A DNA stretch of 46,070 bases from Clostridiales bacterium Firm_10 (GCA_001603025.1 LVAP01000093.1:1-46070); one strand, 5' to 3'. Positions 35,803-44,469 are shown, counted from the stretch's first letter. Notes: a model not told the origin generated them from the letters alone. Numbers and translations: made by a program.

Positions 35803-36930
35803 ATGAACAGGATTACGCCGATCCGGAAGCCCTGGGCAGGCACCATGACGGCTCGTGAGCGCTTCAATCGCCAGATGCACTGGCAGAGCGTGGATCGCTG
35901 CTTCAACATGGAATTCGGCTACTGGAAGGAGAATTTCCAGCTTTGGCCCTTGTTCTACGAGAACGGCATTGCCAACAATGCCGAGGCCGATGTGTTTTTC
36001 GCCTTCGACAAAATCGCGCAGGTGGGCGGGGCGACCTGGATGTGCCCGCCCTTTGAGGAGAAAGAGGTGGAGCGCCGCGGCAACCGGGTGGTGCTCATCA
36101 ATGCGGACGGCCTCATGGCCGAGGTGCTGGCTTCAGGCAAGGACACCATACCGCATTACCTGAAATCCTCCGTTACCACCCCCGACGATTGGAAACGCGT
36201 GAAGGAGGAACACTTCGACCTGGACGCGCCTGCCCGGACGCTGGATATCGGGGCGCTGAAGAAGGCGCATCCGGAAGACCGTGATTATCCGCTGGGCGTG
36301 TATTGCGGTTCCATGATCGGGAAAATCCGGGATATGCTGACATTTGAAGGCCTGGCCTACGCCTGCTACGATTATCCCGACATGGTCGAGGACATGGTCG
36401 AAACCTGCTGCGTGCTGGTGGAGCGCTCGCTGGATCAGCTGCTGGGGCATTTCACCTTCGACTATGCCTCCGGTTGGGAGGATATCTGCTTCAAGAACGG
36501 CCCGATCGTCTCAGTGCCTTTCTTCCGAGACGTGGTCATGCCTCGTTACAAGCGGATCCGGAAAAAGCTGGATCAGTTCGGCATCGACCTGTGGTATACC
36601 GACTGTGACGGCGATGTCCGGCCCATTCTCCCGTATCTGCTGGAGGGCGGCATCAACTGCCTCTTTCCCTTCGAGGTGAACAGCTGCGCGCATCCGGGCG
36701 AGCTGCTGGATCAGTACGAAGGACAGCTGCGCATCATGGGCGGCGTGGACAAAATGAAGCTGGGCGCCGGCCGCGAGGCGATCAGGGATTATCTCAAATC
36801 GCTGGAGAAATACGTGGCGCGGGGCGGATACATTCCCTTCTGCGATCACCGCTGTCCGCCCAACGTCGACCCGGGCGACTACCTGTATTACCTTGATCTG
36901 AAAGAGAAGATGTTCGGTATACAGGCCTGA
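35803..36930 (+). CDS. Uroporphyrinogen decarboxylase-superfamily protein (methyltransferase type)
   Basis: 375 residues from ATG 35803 (GGAGG at 35793-35797). The beta-barrel pattern of the URO-D superfamily shows in TARERFNRQMHWQSVDRCFN at the N-terminus, FDYASGWEDICFKNGPIVS in the middle, and CAHPGELLDQYEGQLRIMGGVDK and PFCDHRCPPNVDPGDYLYYL at the end. The Cys and His residues in the last two segments could bind a metal, as in MtaA/CmuA-like corrinoid methyltransferases. No heme genes and no corrinoid protein are nearby, so a true HemE role is unlikely. Such orphan members are common in gut Clostridia with unknown substrates. Confidence 0.8.
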   Translation: MNRITPIRKPWAGTMTARERFNRQMHWQSVDRCFNMEFGYWKENFQLWPLFYENGIANNAEADVFFAFDKIAQVGGATWMCPPFEEKEVERRGNRVVLINADGLMAEVLASGKDTIPHYLKSSVTTPDDWKRVKEEHFDLDAPARTLDIGALKKAHPEDRDYPLGVYCGSMIGKIRDMLTFEGLAYACYDYPDMVEDMVETCCVLVERSLDQLLGHFTFDYASGWEDICFKNGPIVSVPFFRDVVMPRYKRIRKKLDQFGIDLWYTDCDGDVRPILPYLLEGGINCLFPFEVNSCAHPGELLDQYEGQLRIMGGVDKMKLGAGREAIRDYLKSLEKYVARGGYIPFCDHRCPPNVDPGDYLYYLDLKEKMFGIQA

Positions 36931-37000
36931 GGCACGGCATTATCGACCGGACAGGCGGAATCGCGACGGACCGACGCCCGTTCCATACCCTTTCCCGGAT

Positions 37001-37049
37001 AACAAAACAGGCATCCCCGGTTTTTCCTGCCGGGGATGCCTGTTTTGTT
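37001..37049. terminator. Long bidirectional terminator
   Basis: A perfect 20-pair stem: AACAAAACAGGCATCCCCGG pairs with its complement at 37030-37049 around a 9-base loop. It ends 4 bases before the lipase-like gene's stop codon and can serve both converging genes. Confidence 0.9.
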
Positions 37050-37053
37050 GCGT

Positions 37054-38154
37054 TTATTGCAGGCCTGCCGTCATCCACGCGCCGTAAATGGCGGGCGAAT
37101 GGGCCGCGCCGAAGCTGTTCGCTCCCTCCGTTTCCTGCAGCAGTGCCAGCAGCGGGCTGAAATCGTTCGCGGCCGCGGTCAGCCGTTTCACGTAAACGGA
37201 GGACGGGCTCAGCTTTCCGTCGAACAGCAGCAGGAGAAACTCGGAAGCCGTCATGCCGTCCTCTCCTTCTTCTGCCGCGCCGGTATGCCCCAGCGCGTGG
37301 CGCACGCCGAAGTCCTCGGACAGACTGGGAATCAGACCGGCCATGGCGTCTGCCAGGGCCTGCGCCGCCGCGCTGCCATTCGGGGCCATGAAGAATGGAC
37401 CGGATGTGTCGGAGCGCGCCTCGTAGGCCGCCTTGGCCGCCGGCAGCAGGGCGGCGTCGTCCACCGGCAGCAGCAGGTCCGTGCCGTAGCGGGCGAATCC
37501 CCACTGCGGGAGCGGAAGGAAGGTGATGAGATCGGCGGGATTGATTACGTTGAAGATGTTATCATACGCAGGGCGTTCCCCGCGCACGGTGCGGGGCGTG
37601 GCGAAGGTGTAGGCATACACGCTGTCCGCGCCGTAGCGGTCGGTCAGCAGCGCGCCGAGGATGTTGGCCACCGCGGCGCCGCGGCTGAAGCCCGTCACCA
37701 GGAAGATGGGCGAGGACAGCCCGTCAAGATACGCCGCCTGGTCGGAGAGGACCGCCTGCGCAGCGAGCATGAAGTTTTCCGCATAGGGCAGGTCATAGTC
37801 GCCGGAGGGCATCAGGTCGAGGTTCAGAGGCCATTCGCCGCTGCCTGTCGCGCGGACGGCGATGACGACCGCCGTTCCGCCCTCATCCAGCGCCTTGTCG
37901 TATACCGAATAGGATGCGATGTGGCGCGTATCTCCCGCCGGGCGATCGAAGTTGAAATCACCCACCCTGGAGAAGCCGTCCACATTCAGTACCGCTTCCT
38001 GGATGGCGGGCATGTAGCCCAGCTCCGCGATCTGCAGCGCCTGCTGGGCAAGCGCCGGGTCGTAAACGCGGCTGGATTCGGAAAACCCGGCGCGGGCCAG
38101 GGAGGGAACGAGCAGCATCAGAACCAGCGCCGCGGCAAACAATCTTTTTGACAT
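37054..38154 (-). CDS. Secreted lipase-class-3-like alpha/beta hydrolase
   Basis: 366 residues. A signal peptide (SKRLFAAALVLMLLVPSLARA, cleavage before GFS) sends it out of the cell. The nucleophile elbow is TGFSRGAAVANILG (G-x-S-x-G), preceded by VVIAVRATGSGEWPLN (oxyanion region) and followed by YTFATPRTV and FNVINPADLITFLP, the typical lipase-3 order with a catalytic Asp in the last motif. It is the last gene after the corC-like and GNAT genes on the - strand. Substrates are unknown. AAGGGGGG precedes the ATG. Confidence 0.8.
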   Translation of the reverse strand: MSKRLFAAALVLMLLVPSLARAGFSESSRVYDPALAQQALQIAELGYMPAIQEAVLNVDGFSRVGDFNFDRPAGDTRHIASYSVYDKALDEGGTAVVIAVRATGSGEWPLNLDLMPSGDYDLPYAENFMLAAQAVLSDQAAYLDGLSSPIFLVTGFSRGAAVANILGALLTDRYGADSVYAYTFATPRTVRGERPAYDNIFNVINPADLITFLPLPQWGFARYGTDLLLPVDDAALLPAAKAAYEARSDTSGPFFMAPNGSAAAQALADAMAGLIPSLSEDFGVRHALGHTGAAEEGEDGMTASEFLLLLFDGKLSPSSVYVKRLTAAANDFSPLLALLQETEGANSFGAAHSPAIYGAWMTAGLQ

Positions 38155-38177
38155 GAGGATCCCCCCTTGACTGCGGC

Positions 38178-38630
38178 TCAGAGCTTCTTAAAGAGCCTTG
38201 CGCTCCAGAATTCCATGCCGATCTCGTCGATGTAGAAATGCAGGATGGCGCGCCAGTTTTTCGTGGCGGTGGCGAGCATGAGGTACGCCGCCTCGCCCTT
38301 CACGGCATGCGCGGCGGCGTCCATCAGGGCTTTGCCGACGCCCCGCGAGCGGCAATCAGGCACCACGTAGATTTCCTCCACCTCGAAGCATGGCGTGCCG
38401 TCCGGCATGATCGAACTGGCCTTCTCCGAGCGGAAGGGCCTGCCGAACAGGTAGCCGACCACGCGGCCGTCCTCCTCGGCCAGGAAGATGCGCATGCCCT
38501 CGATGTCCTCGCGGGTATTGGCGCGATACCCATGGCAGCTGTTCTCCGCCTCCCAGTCACGGGAAAGGGCGATGAGCGTTTCAAGCACAGGATCGGTGAG
38601 CGGGGTCTCGCGGATGGCTGTTTTGTTCAT
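38178..38630 (-). CDS. GNAT-family N-acetyltransferase
   Basis: 150 residues. Core motifs are VVGYLFGRPF, then EIYVVPDCRSRGVGKALMDAAA (acetyl-CoA loop R-S-R-G-V-G), then YLMLATATKNWRAILHFYIDEIGMEF. The start codon overlaps the stop of the corC-like gene by four bases, so translation is coupled. It is followed by the lipase-like gene. The acceptor is unknown. Confidence 0.85.
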   Translation of the reverse strand: MNKTAIRETPLTDPVLETLIALSRDWEAENSCHGYRANTREDIEGMRIFLAEEDGRVVGYLFGRPFRSEKASSIMPDGTPCFEVEEIYVVPDCRSRGVGKALMDAAAHAVKGEAAYLMLATATKNWRAILHFYIDEIGMEFWSARLFKKL

Positions 38631-39877
38631 TTCGATTCGTCCTTTTCGGGCTCGTTCACCTTCACGTTGATTTCCAGCACCTTCGTGGCCTCCACCTGTG
38701 TCACGCGCACGGCCAGGTTTCCGAAGGTGAAACTGTCGCCCACGGCGGGGATGCGGCCCATCTGGTCCACCACCCAGCCGCTCACAGTAGAGGCGTTGAA
38801 CTCGCCGTTCATGTCGAACAGCTCCTGCATATCCTCCAGCTCGGCGCTGGCGTCGATCTGCCAGCTGCCGTCCGGCAGCCTTTTGAATTCCTCCACGATT
38901 TCGTCGTGTTCGTCGTAGATTTCGCCCACCAGCTCCTCGAGGATATCCTCCAGCGTGACGAGGCCCATCGTGCCGCCGTATTCATCGGATACGATGGCCA
39001 TGTGCGTTTTGTTTTTCTGCAGCACGCGCAGCAGGTCGCTCAGCTTGGCGCCGGGGGTGATGAACATGGGCGGATGCATGAGCTCCTTCAGCGATTTGGC
39101 GCTGCGGTTGTTAAAGAAATCCTTCTCGTGGATGATGCCCACGATGTCGTCGATGTTCTCTTCATAAACGGGCAGGCGGGAAAAGGTGTTCTCGCGGAAC
39201 ACTGCCTCGGCCTCATCCATGCTCATGCCGACATCCAGCGCCACGATGTCCACGCGGTGCGTGAGGATGTCCTCGGCGGTCAGGTCGTCGAATTCGATGG
39301 CGGAGCGGATCAGGTCGCTTTCGTGCTCGTCGATCTCGCCCTCCTGCTCGGCTTCGTCCACGATGGTGAGCAGCTCTTCTTCAGCCATGCCTTTGTCTTC
39401 GGGCGCGGGGAACAGGCGCATGAGCAGCCTGCGCCACTGCATGAAGATCCAGTTGAGCGGCGTGAACAGCTTCACGAGCAGGCGCGCGGCCGGCGCGACG
39501 GCCACAGTCATCTGCTCGGCGCGGTCTTTGGCCAGCGTCTTCGGGGAGATTTCACCAAAGATGAGCACCAGCACGGTCATCACGATGGTCGAAACGGTGA
39601 CGCCCGCGTCCTTGAAGAAGAAGACGAACTCCACCGTCGCCAGCGAGGAAGCCAGGATGTTGACGATGTTGTTGCCAATCAGGATGGTGGAAAGCAGCCT
39701 GTCATAGTCCTCGGCCAGGTCGAGCGCGAGCTGCGCCCGCTTGTCGCCCAGCTTTGCGCGGGATTTGAGGCGCGTGTGGCTGACCGAGGAGAACGCCGTT
39801 TCGGTGGAGGAAAAGAAGGCGCTGAGGCCGAGGAGCAGCACGAGAACGAGAATAATGCCTATACCACCAGGTTCCAT
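38627..39877 (-). CDS. CNNM/CorC-HlyC family membrane protein
   Basis: 416 residues from ATG 39877. The N-terminal CNNM (DUF21) domain with three to four helices contains SAFFSSTETAFSSVSHTRLKS and ILIGNNIVNILASSLATVEF. A pair of CBS domains follows (about 195-325, with MTHRV-like ILTHRVDIVALDV and GTMGLVTLEDILEELVGEI). The C-terminal CorC_HlyC domain (about 340-410) has FGNLAVRVTQVEATKVLEI. The family is linked to Mg2+ or other divalent-cation efflux. An in-frame GTG at 39889 is too close to GGAG to be preferred. It may be transcribed from the nifS-thiI unit upstream. Confidence 0.92.
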   Translation of the reverse strand: MEPGGIGIILVLVLLLGLSAFFSSTETAFSSVSHTRLKSRAKLGDKRAQLALDLAEDYDRLLSTILIGNNIVNILASSLATVEFVFFFKDAGVTVSTIVMTVLVLIFGEISPKTLAKDRAEQMTVAVAPAARLLVKLFTPLNWIFMQWRRLLMRLFPAPEDKGMAEEELLTIVDEAEQEGEIDEHESDLIRSAIEFDDLTAEDILTHRVDIVALDVGMSMDEAEAVFRENTFSRLPVYEENIDDIVGIIHEKDFFNNRSAKSLKELMHPPMFITPGAKLSDLLRVLQKNKTHMAIVSDEYGGTMGLVTLEDILEELVGEIYDEHDEIVEEFKRLPDGSWQIDASAELEDMQELFDMNGEFNASTVSGWVVDQMGRIPAVGDSFTFGNLAVRVTQVEATKVLEINVKVNEPEKDESK

Positions 39878-39920
39878 TGAACAAATCACACTCCAATTAA
39901 TCAGGGCTTTGTTTTTATCG

Positions 39921-41063
39921 TCACATCAATATCTCTTCCGTGCCATCCACGGCCGCTCGGACGAGAGCGTCCAGGTCGAGCGCCTTCTCCGCCTCGGCGA
40001 CGACCTCGATACGGGGCCGGGTGAGGGGATGGCGGGGAGTGAACACGGTGCAGCAGTCCTCATAGGGCAGGCTGGAGGTTTCGTAAGTGCCGATCTTTTC
40101 GGCAATGGCGATGATCTCCTGCTTGTCGAAACTGATGAGCGGCCGGAATACCGGCAGCTCGGCCACGGCGTCGGTGCAGGCCAGCGCTTCGATGGTCTGG
40201 CTGGCTACCTGGCCCAGGCTTTCGCCGGTGATGAGCGCCTTCGCGTTATCCCTGCGCGCGATTTCATTGGCGATGCGCATCATGCATCGGCGCATGATGA
40301 GGGTGCCCATCTCGTCCGGACACTTCTCGTGGATTTGCAGCTGCGTATCGGTGAATGGCACCACATATACTTTCATGCCGGCGCCGTATTCGCCGACGAT
40401 CCTGGCCAGCTCCAGCACTTTTTCCTTGGCGCGCTCACTGGTGTAGGGGAAGGAGAAGAAGTGCACGGCGTTCACGCTCACGCCGCGGCGCATCATCTGG
40501 TAGCCCGCGACCGGGCTGTCGATGCCGCCGGAAAGCAGCAGCAGCGCCCGTCCGCCGGTGCCCAGCGGCAGGCCGCCTGCGGCCATGATCTCGCCGATGT
40601 ACACATAGGCATGGTCGCGGATCTCCACGCTTACGTAGTAATCCGGATTGTGCACGTCAACGCGCAGATTCGGGTTGTTTTCGAGGATATCGCCGCCCAG
40701 CTCCATGTTGAGCTGCTGAGAATTCATGGGAAAGCGCTTGTCCGAGCGGCGGGCCATCACCTTGAAAGTGCCCTTGAGCTCCCTGGTCAGTTCGAGGCAC
40801 TTGGCGGATATTTCCGTGTAGTCCTTGTCCAGCTCCCAGGCAGGGCTGACGGAGTGCAGACCAAACACGCGGGTCACGCGGCGCACGGCTTCATCCATAT
40901 CCGCCATGCCGCTCACGTAGATGCGCGAATCGGACAGCCAGGCGTCCGCGCCGATGGGAGCCACGGCGTGCTTCACGTTTTCAGTCAGCCGCCGCAGGAA
41001 GTAAGGCCTGTTCTGGCCCTTCAGGTGAACTTCGCCGTAGCGGACCAGCAATACCTGTCTCAT
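39921..41063 (-). CDS. thiI: tRNA 4-thiouridine sulfurtransferase without rhodanese domain
   Basis: 380 residues. An N-terminal ferredoxin-like domain and THUMP domain (about 1-165, starting RQVLLVRYGEVHLKGQNRPY) are followed by the PP-loop ATPase LLLLSGGIDSPVAGYQMMRRG (about 175-195) and the C-terminal CCTVFTPRHPLTRP. It adenylates U8 of tRNA for sulfur transfer. The roughly 100-residue rhodanese domain of the E. coli enzyme is absent, as is usual in Firmicutes. Sulfur is probably delivered directly by the cysteine desulfurase encoded 6 bases upstream. Confidence 0.95.
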   Translation of the reverse strand: MRQVLLVRYGEVHLKGQNRPYFLRRLTENVKHAVAPIGADAWLSDSRIYVSGMADMDEAVRRVTRVFGLHSVSPAWELDKDYTEISAKCLELTRELKGTFKVMARRSDKRFPMNSQQLNMELGGDILENNPNLRVDVHNPDYYVSVEIRDHAYVYIGEIMAAGGLPLGTGGRALLLLSGGIDSPVAGYQMMRRGVSVNAVHFFSFPYTSERAKEKVLELARIVGEYGAGMKVYVVPFTDTQLQIHEKCPDEMGTLIMRRCMMRIANEIARRDNAKALITGESLGQVASQTIEALACTDAVAELPVFRPLISFDKQEIIAIAEKIGTYETSSLPYEDCCTVFTPRHPLTRPRIEVVAEAEKALDLDALVRAAVDGTEEILM

Positions 41064-41069
41064 GGTTAT

Positions 41070-42215
41070 CTATCTCCTTTTGAACCGTCTCAGCGCCGCG
41101 TGCAGGGGCCCGGCCTGTGCGGCGGCATAGCGGATTTCGTCGTCGGTGGTGTGGGGCGAGAGGCTGAAGCGCAGGGCCCATTCCGCCCGGTCGGCCGAAA
41201 GCCCCATGGCCAGCAGCACGGGGCTCACATGGCGCTTCTTCGAGGAGCAGGCCGAGCCGGTGGAGCAGTAAACGCTCGCGCCTTCCAGCGCGTGAAGCAT
41301 GACCTCGCCGCGCACGTCCGGGAAGCTGATGTTGAGGATGTGCGGCGCGCCGGCCTCGAGTTCCGGCCCGTTCAGCAGGGCGTCCGGCACGGCCTTCCGC
41401 ATTTCGCTCCACAGCAGCCTTTTCTTTGCCATCAGCGTTTCAAACAGGTCAGGCAGGGCCTTCATCTCGTCGGCCGCTTCCCGGAAGCCGGCGATGCCCG
41501 GCGTGTTCTCCGTGCCGGAGCGCAGCGCGCCTTCCTGGCCGCCGCCTAGCTGCCGGGGAATGAGCCGCACGCCGGGCCGCACATAGAGCGCGCCCACGCC
41601 CTTCGGCCCGTGGATCTTGTGGGAGCTCATGGTGTACAGATCCACCAGCCGCGCGTCGAACGGAACGCGCAGGAAGCCCTGAACGCCGTCCACATGGATG
41701 AGCGCCTTCGGCGCCCTTTCGCGCACGGCCTTCGCCAGCCTGGCAATGTCCGGCATGGCGCCGGTCTCGTTGTTCACCTGCATGCAGCTCACCAGCGCAG
41801 GCGGGTCGGAAAGCGCCTCGTCCAGCTGTTCCCAGTCCGGCTGGCCGGTGCCGTCCACCCGCAGCACGGTCACGCGGTGCCCGAGTGATTCGAGATAACG
41901 GAAGGCTTCCAGCACGGAGGGATGTTCCACGGCGGACACGATCAGGTGCTGCGCGCCATGCATGGCCGACACCGTTCCGATGATCGCCAGGTTGTTGGCC
42001 TCGGTGCCGCCGGAGGTAAACAGGATGCCCTTCGAAGGAACAGAAAGGGCGCCTGCCAGTTCTTCGCGGCAGGCGCGCATGGCTTTTTCAGCATTCAGCG
42101 CAGGCGCGTAGAGCGAGGACGGATTATAGAATCCCTCTCGCATGCACCGCGCCATCGCGTCGATCACGCCCTCCGTCGGGCGGGTGGTCGCGCTGTTATC
42201 CAGATAAGCTTCCAA
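41070..42215 (-). CDS. Cysteine desulfurase (NifS/IscS class, NifZ-like partner of ThiI)
   Basis: 381 residues. PLP-enzyme motifs are YLDNSATTRPTEGV at the N-terminus, FTSGGTEANNLAI, HVDGVQGF, and the PLP lysine in SSHKIHGPKG. The catalytic Cys loop is YCSTGSACSSKKRH. The start is TTG at 42215 with AAGGAG 7 bases upstream. In Bacillus subtilis the nifZ-thiI pair makes 4-thiouridine in tRNA; the same order here suggests a dedicated sulfur donor rather than the general Fe-S desulfurase, although both roles are possible. Confidence 0.92.
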   Translation of the reverse strand: MEAYLDNSATTRPTEGVIDAMARCMREGFYNPSSLYAPALNAEKAMRACREELAGALSVPSKGILFTSGGTEANNLAIIGTVSAMHGAQHLIVSAVEHPSVLEAFRYLESLGHRVTVLRVDGTGQPDWEQLDEALSDPPALVSCMQVNNETGAMPDIARLAKAVRERAPKALIHVDGVQGFLRVPFDARLVDLYTMSSHKIHGPKGVGALYVRPGVRLIPRQLGGGQEGALRSGTENTPGIAGFREAADEMKALPDLFETLMAKKRLLWSEMRKAVPDALLNGPELEAGAPHILNISFPDVRGEVMLHALEGASVYCSTGSACSSKKRHVSPVLLAMGLSADRAEWALRFSLSPHTTDDEIRYAAAQAGPLHAALRRFKRR

Positions 42216-42288
42216 GGGAAAACTCCTTCAATGTGATCGGAAACGTGATGGGAAACCGGCCTTCGGGGCCGATTGGGGGAAACGATCG

Positions 42289-42864
42289 TCAGAACCTCGG
42301 GCCGGCCTGGGCGTTTTCACCCTGCCACACGCCGAAGCGGAGGTAGGGCTTGAGCAGGGCCAGCATTTCATCGGACAGCTCGAGCACGATCACGTGCTTC
42401 ACGTTCTCGTGCTTCTGGTTTTCCTTCTGGAAATAGAAATAGCTCAGATTTGCGCCGCGGTTGACGAACCAGTTGTGCTTCTTGATGCTGTTGTCGCTCA
42501 TGAAGCGCTGGAAGCTCTGATGCGTGACCAGGCCGGCGGTCTCCACGTTCTTCATGTTCAGCGAGGTCATCAGGCGGCGGCGCGCGTTGCCGAATACCTT
42601 GCCGACATCCAAATCGCCGTTGGTGAAAGTGTAGTCATATTCGACGCGCAGGTTGTCCTTCTTGAACCAGAGGAGGACGGCCAGACCGCCGAACAGCACG
42701 AAGTAGATTACCGCGGCCCAGGAGAACTGCATGGCCATGAGGCTCGACAGTCCCATCATCGCCAGAATGCCGAACAGAACGATCATCATCCAGCACAGGG
42801 CGTAGAGGATATTGTTCGGGGTCTTGTTATATTTCGTGGCAACTTCTTCATGGAAATTATCCAT
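42289..42864 (-). CDS. Two-helix membrane protein of unknown function
   Basis: 191 residues from ATG 42864; the frame is open to 42969, but the promoter (42936-42908) lies inside that extension, and AAAGGATG lies 9 bases before 42864. Two membrane helices (about 18-40 and 45-67) are followed by a soluble domain with YDYTFTNGDLDVGKVFGNARR and a C-terminal part rich in aromatic and basic residues (YFYFQKENQKHENVKHV). The arrangement is like small Clostridial DUF6106-type proteins, but this is not certain. A weak hairpin lies after the stop. Confidence 0.65.
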   Translation of the reverse strand: MDNFHEEVATKYNKTPNNILYALCWMMIVLFGILAMMGLSSLMAMQFSWAAVIYFVLFGGLAVLLWFKKDNLRVEYDYTFTNGDLDVGKVFGNARRRLMTSLNMKNVETAGLVTHQSFQRFMSDNSIKKHNWFVNRGANLSYFYFQKENQKHENVKHVIVLELSDEMLALLKPYLRFGVWQGENAQAGPRF

Positions 42865-42907
42865 CGCGCATTTCATCCTTTCATGAATACAGGCGTTCAT
42901 TAAACTT

Positions 42908-42936
42908 ATTATAGCATATCCCGCCTGACGCCGCAA
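42908..42936 (-). promoter_or_regulatory. sigma-A promoter of the membrane protein gene
   Basis: On the - strand, TTGCGG (42936-42931), a 17-base spacer and TATAAT (42913-42908). Confidence 0.75.
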
Positions 42937-43042
42937 GGGGCGTAGCAGGGCGGAAGACGGCTTTTTCATGAAAACATGCGGTTATTCCCGGCGCATGAGG
43001 CTCATATGATAGCATTGCGCGTTGGCGCGGGAGGGTTTGCGT

Positions 43043-43945
43043 ATGGACGAGCGTGCGGCAAATGTCCTGGCCCTGCTGCCCGGGCTTCGGGAACAATGGC
43101 CGGATTCCGGGCTTGGCGCGCTGCGGGAGATCAGGCTGCGGGCGGGTTCGCCCGTGCAGTTGATCGGGGAGGGCGGCGAATGGCTCTCGAGCGGCGCGGT
43201 AGACGAGGCCTGGATCGCCCGGGCGGCAGACGCCCTGGCCGCGCACTCGCTGTATGCACGGGAAGAGGAACTCCGTCAGGGCTATCTGTCGCTGGAGGAC
43301 GGCAGTCGGGCGGGCGTGTGCGGCTGCTTCACGGCCGAGCGCGGGCGGATTGGCCGGATGACGGCCGTCCGCTCGCTCTGCATTCGTTTGGCGCGGGAGA
43401 AAAAAGGCTGCGCGGACCAGGTCATGCCGCGCCTTTACGAGGCGGGGCGCCCGCTGTCCGTGCTGATCCTGAGTCCGCCGGGCCTGGGCAAGACCACGCT
43501 GCTGCGCGACGTCGCGCGCCAGTTTTCCCTGGGCACCGCGTGGGGCCGGGGCGTGTGCGTGGCCGTGGCGGACGAGCGGGGCGAGCTGTCCGCCGGCGGC
43601 CGCCTGGACGTGGGCCCGCGCACGGATGTGATGTCCGGCTGTCCGAAGGCGGCCGCCGTCGCCATGATGGTGCGCGCCATGTCGCCGGATGTAATCGCCA
43701 CGGACGAGCTGGGCGGCGGAGAGGGGGCGGCCGCCGTGCTGGAGGCCATGCGCTGCGGCGTGACGATGGCTGCGACCGCGCACGCCCGCGATCTGGACGA
43801 CGCACATGCGCGCAGGGCGCTGCGCCGCCTGCTGGAGGGCGGCGCCTTCCAGCGGATCATCGTGCTGGGCGGCGGCGTGGGGCGGGTGGAAGGCGTCTAT
43901 GACGGCGCGGGAAAAAGACTGTGCAGTGGGGAGGACGAGAGATGA
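43043..43945 (+). CDS. spoIIIAA: Stage III sporulation protein AA (ATPase)
   Basis: 300 residues from ATG 43043, which follows GGGAGGG by about 7 bases. Walker A is SPPGLGKTT (about 144-152); Walker B region VIATDELGG; LREIRLRAGSPVQLI and GVTMAATAHA are family-typical. The protein is a secretion-type ATPase for the SpoIIIA-SpoIIQ channel between mother cell and forespore. It heads the spoIIIA cluster, and the next gene overlaps by four bases. A possible sigma-E-like promoter (GGTTATT, then CATATGAT about 16 bases on, within 42979-43010) is only weakly supported. Confidence 0.93.
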   Translation: MDERAANVLALLPGLREQWPDSGLGALREIRLRAGSPVQLIGEGGEWLSSGAVDEAWIARAADALAAHSLYAREEELRQGYLSLEDGSRAGVCGCFTAERGRIGRMTAVRSLCIRLAREKKGCADQVMPRLYEAGRPLSVLILSPPGLGKTTLLRDVARQFSLGTAWGRGVCVAVADERGELSAGGRLDVGPRTDVMSGCPKAAAVAMMVRAMSPDVIATDELGGGEGAAAVLEAMRCGVTMAATAHARDLDDAHARRALRRLLEGGAFQRIIVLGGGVGRVEGVYDGAGKRLCSGEDER

Positions 43946-44445
43946 ACGCAGGATTGAAGCTTGCCGCGGCGGCAGTGCTGACGGCGGCGTGCGCCGGGTT
44001 GGGCTGGTCAGCGGCGCTTAAGCAGACCCGGCGCGTCAAGGCGCTGCAGTCGCTGAGGCGTGCGGTCAGCCGCCTGGCGGAGGACATGCTGGAGAAGCGG
44101 CTTCCGCTGCGCGGGGCGCTGGCCGCCTCCGAGCATGTATTGTTCAGCCGGGCGGCGCAGGAATGTCAGTCCCCGGAGGAAGCCCTGAAGAGGGCGGCGC
44201 GCGAACTGTCGGGCCGCGGCGGGCCGCTGGACAGCCTGACGCGTGAGGACCTGGCCGCCGTCGAACGGCTGGCCGACGGGCTTGGAAGGGGAAGCCTCGA
44301 GCGGCAGCGGCTGCTGCTCCGCGAAACCACGGATGAAATGGCGGCGCTCTCCCTCGCCGCGGAAAAGCTGGCGGCCGAGCGCGGGCGGCTGTATGTTTCG
44401 CTCGGCGCCCTGGGCGGGCTGGCGCTGGCCGTGATGTTGGTTTGA
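43942..44445 (+). CDS. spoIIIAB: Stage III sporulation protein AB
   Basis: 167 residues from ATG 43942, overlapping the spoIIIAA stop (ATGA). An N-terminal helix (about 4-24), a central helical region with SLRRAVSRLAEDMLEKRLPL, and a C-terminal helix (LGALGGLALAVMLV) match the GspF-like SpoIIIAB family, a membrane platform of the SpoIIIA complex. LRETTDEMAALSLAAEKLAA precedes the last helix, as expected. Confidence 0.9.
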   Translation: MNAGLKLAAAAVLTAACAGLGWSAALKQTRRVKALQSLRRAVSRLAEDMLEKRLPLRGALAASEHVLFSRAAQECQSPEEALKRAARELSGRGGPLDSLTREDLAAVERLADGLGRGSLERQRLLLRETTDEMAALSLAAEKLAAERGRLYVSLGALGGLALAVMLV

Positions 44446-44447
44446 TT

Positions 44448-44468
44448 GGGAAATGGGGAATGGGGAAT
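44448..44468 (+). repeat. Three tandem GGGRAAT heptamers before spoIIIAC
   Basis: GGGAAAT, GGGGAAT and GGGGAAT lie head to tail directly before the spoIIIAC start. They provide the only Shine-Dalgarno-like GGGGA for that gene. Confidence 0.6.
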
Positions 44469-44469
44469 T

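Noticed and set aside
42240..42288. Short hairpin CGGCC/GGCCG between the cysteine desulfurase and the membrane protein gene as a terminator.
   Set aside because: Only five pairs and no T-run; not strong enough to list as a feature.
42865..42969. 35-codon N-terminal extension of the membrane protein at 42289-42864.
   Set aside because: The promoter at 42936-42908 lies within it.
42979..43010. Possible sigma-E promoter before spoIIIAA.
   Set aside because: The -35 and -10 matches and spacing are loose, so it is mentioned only in the gene entry.
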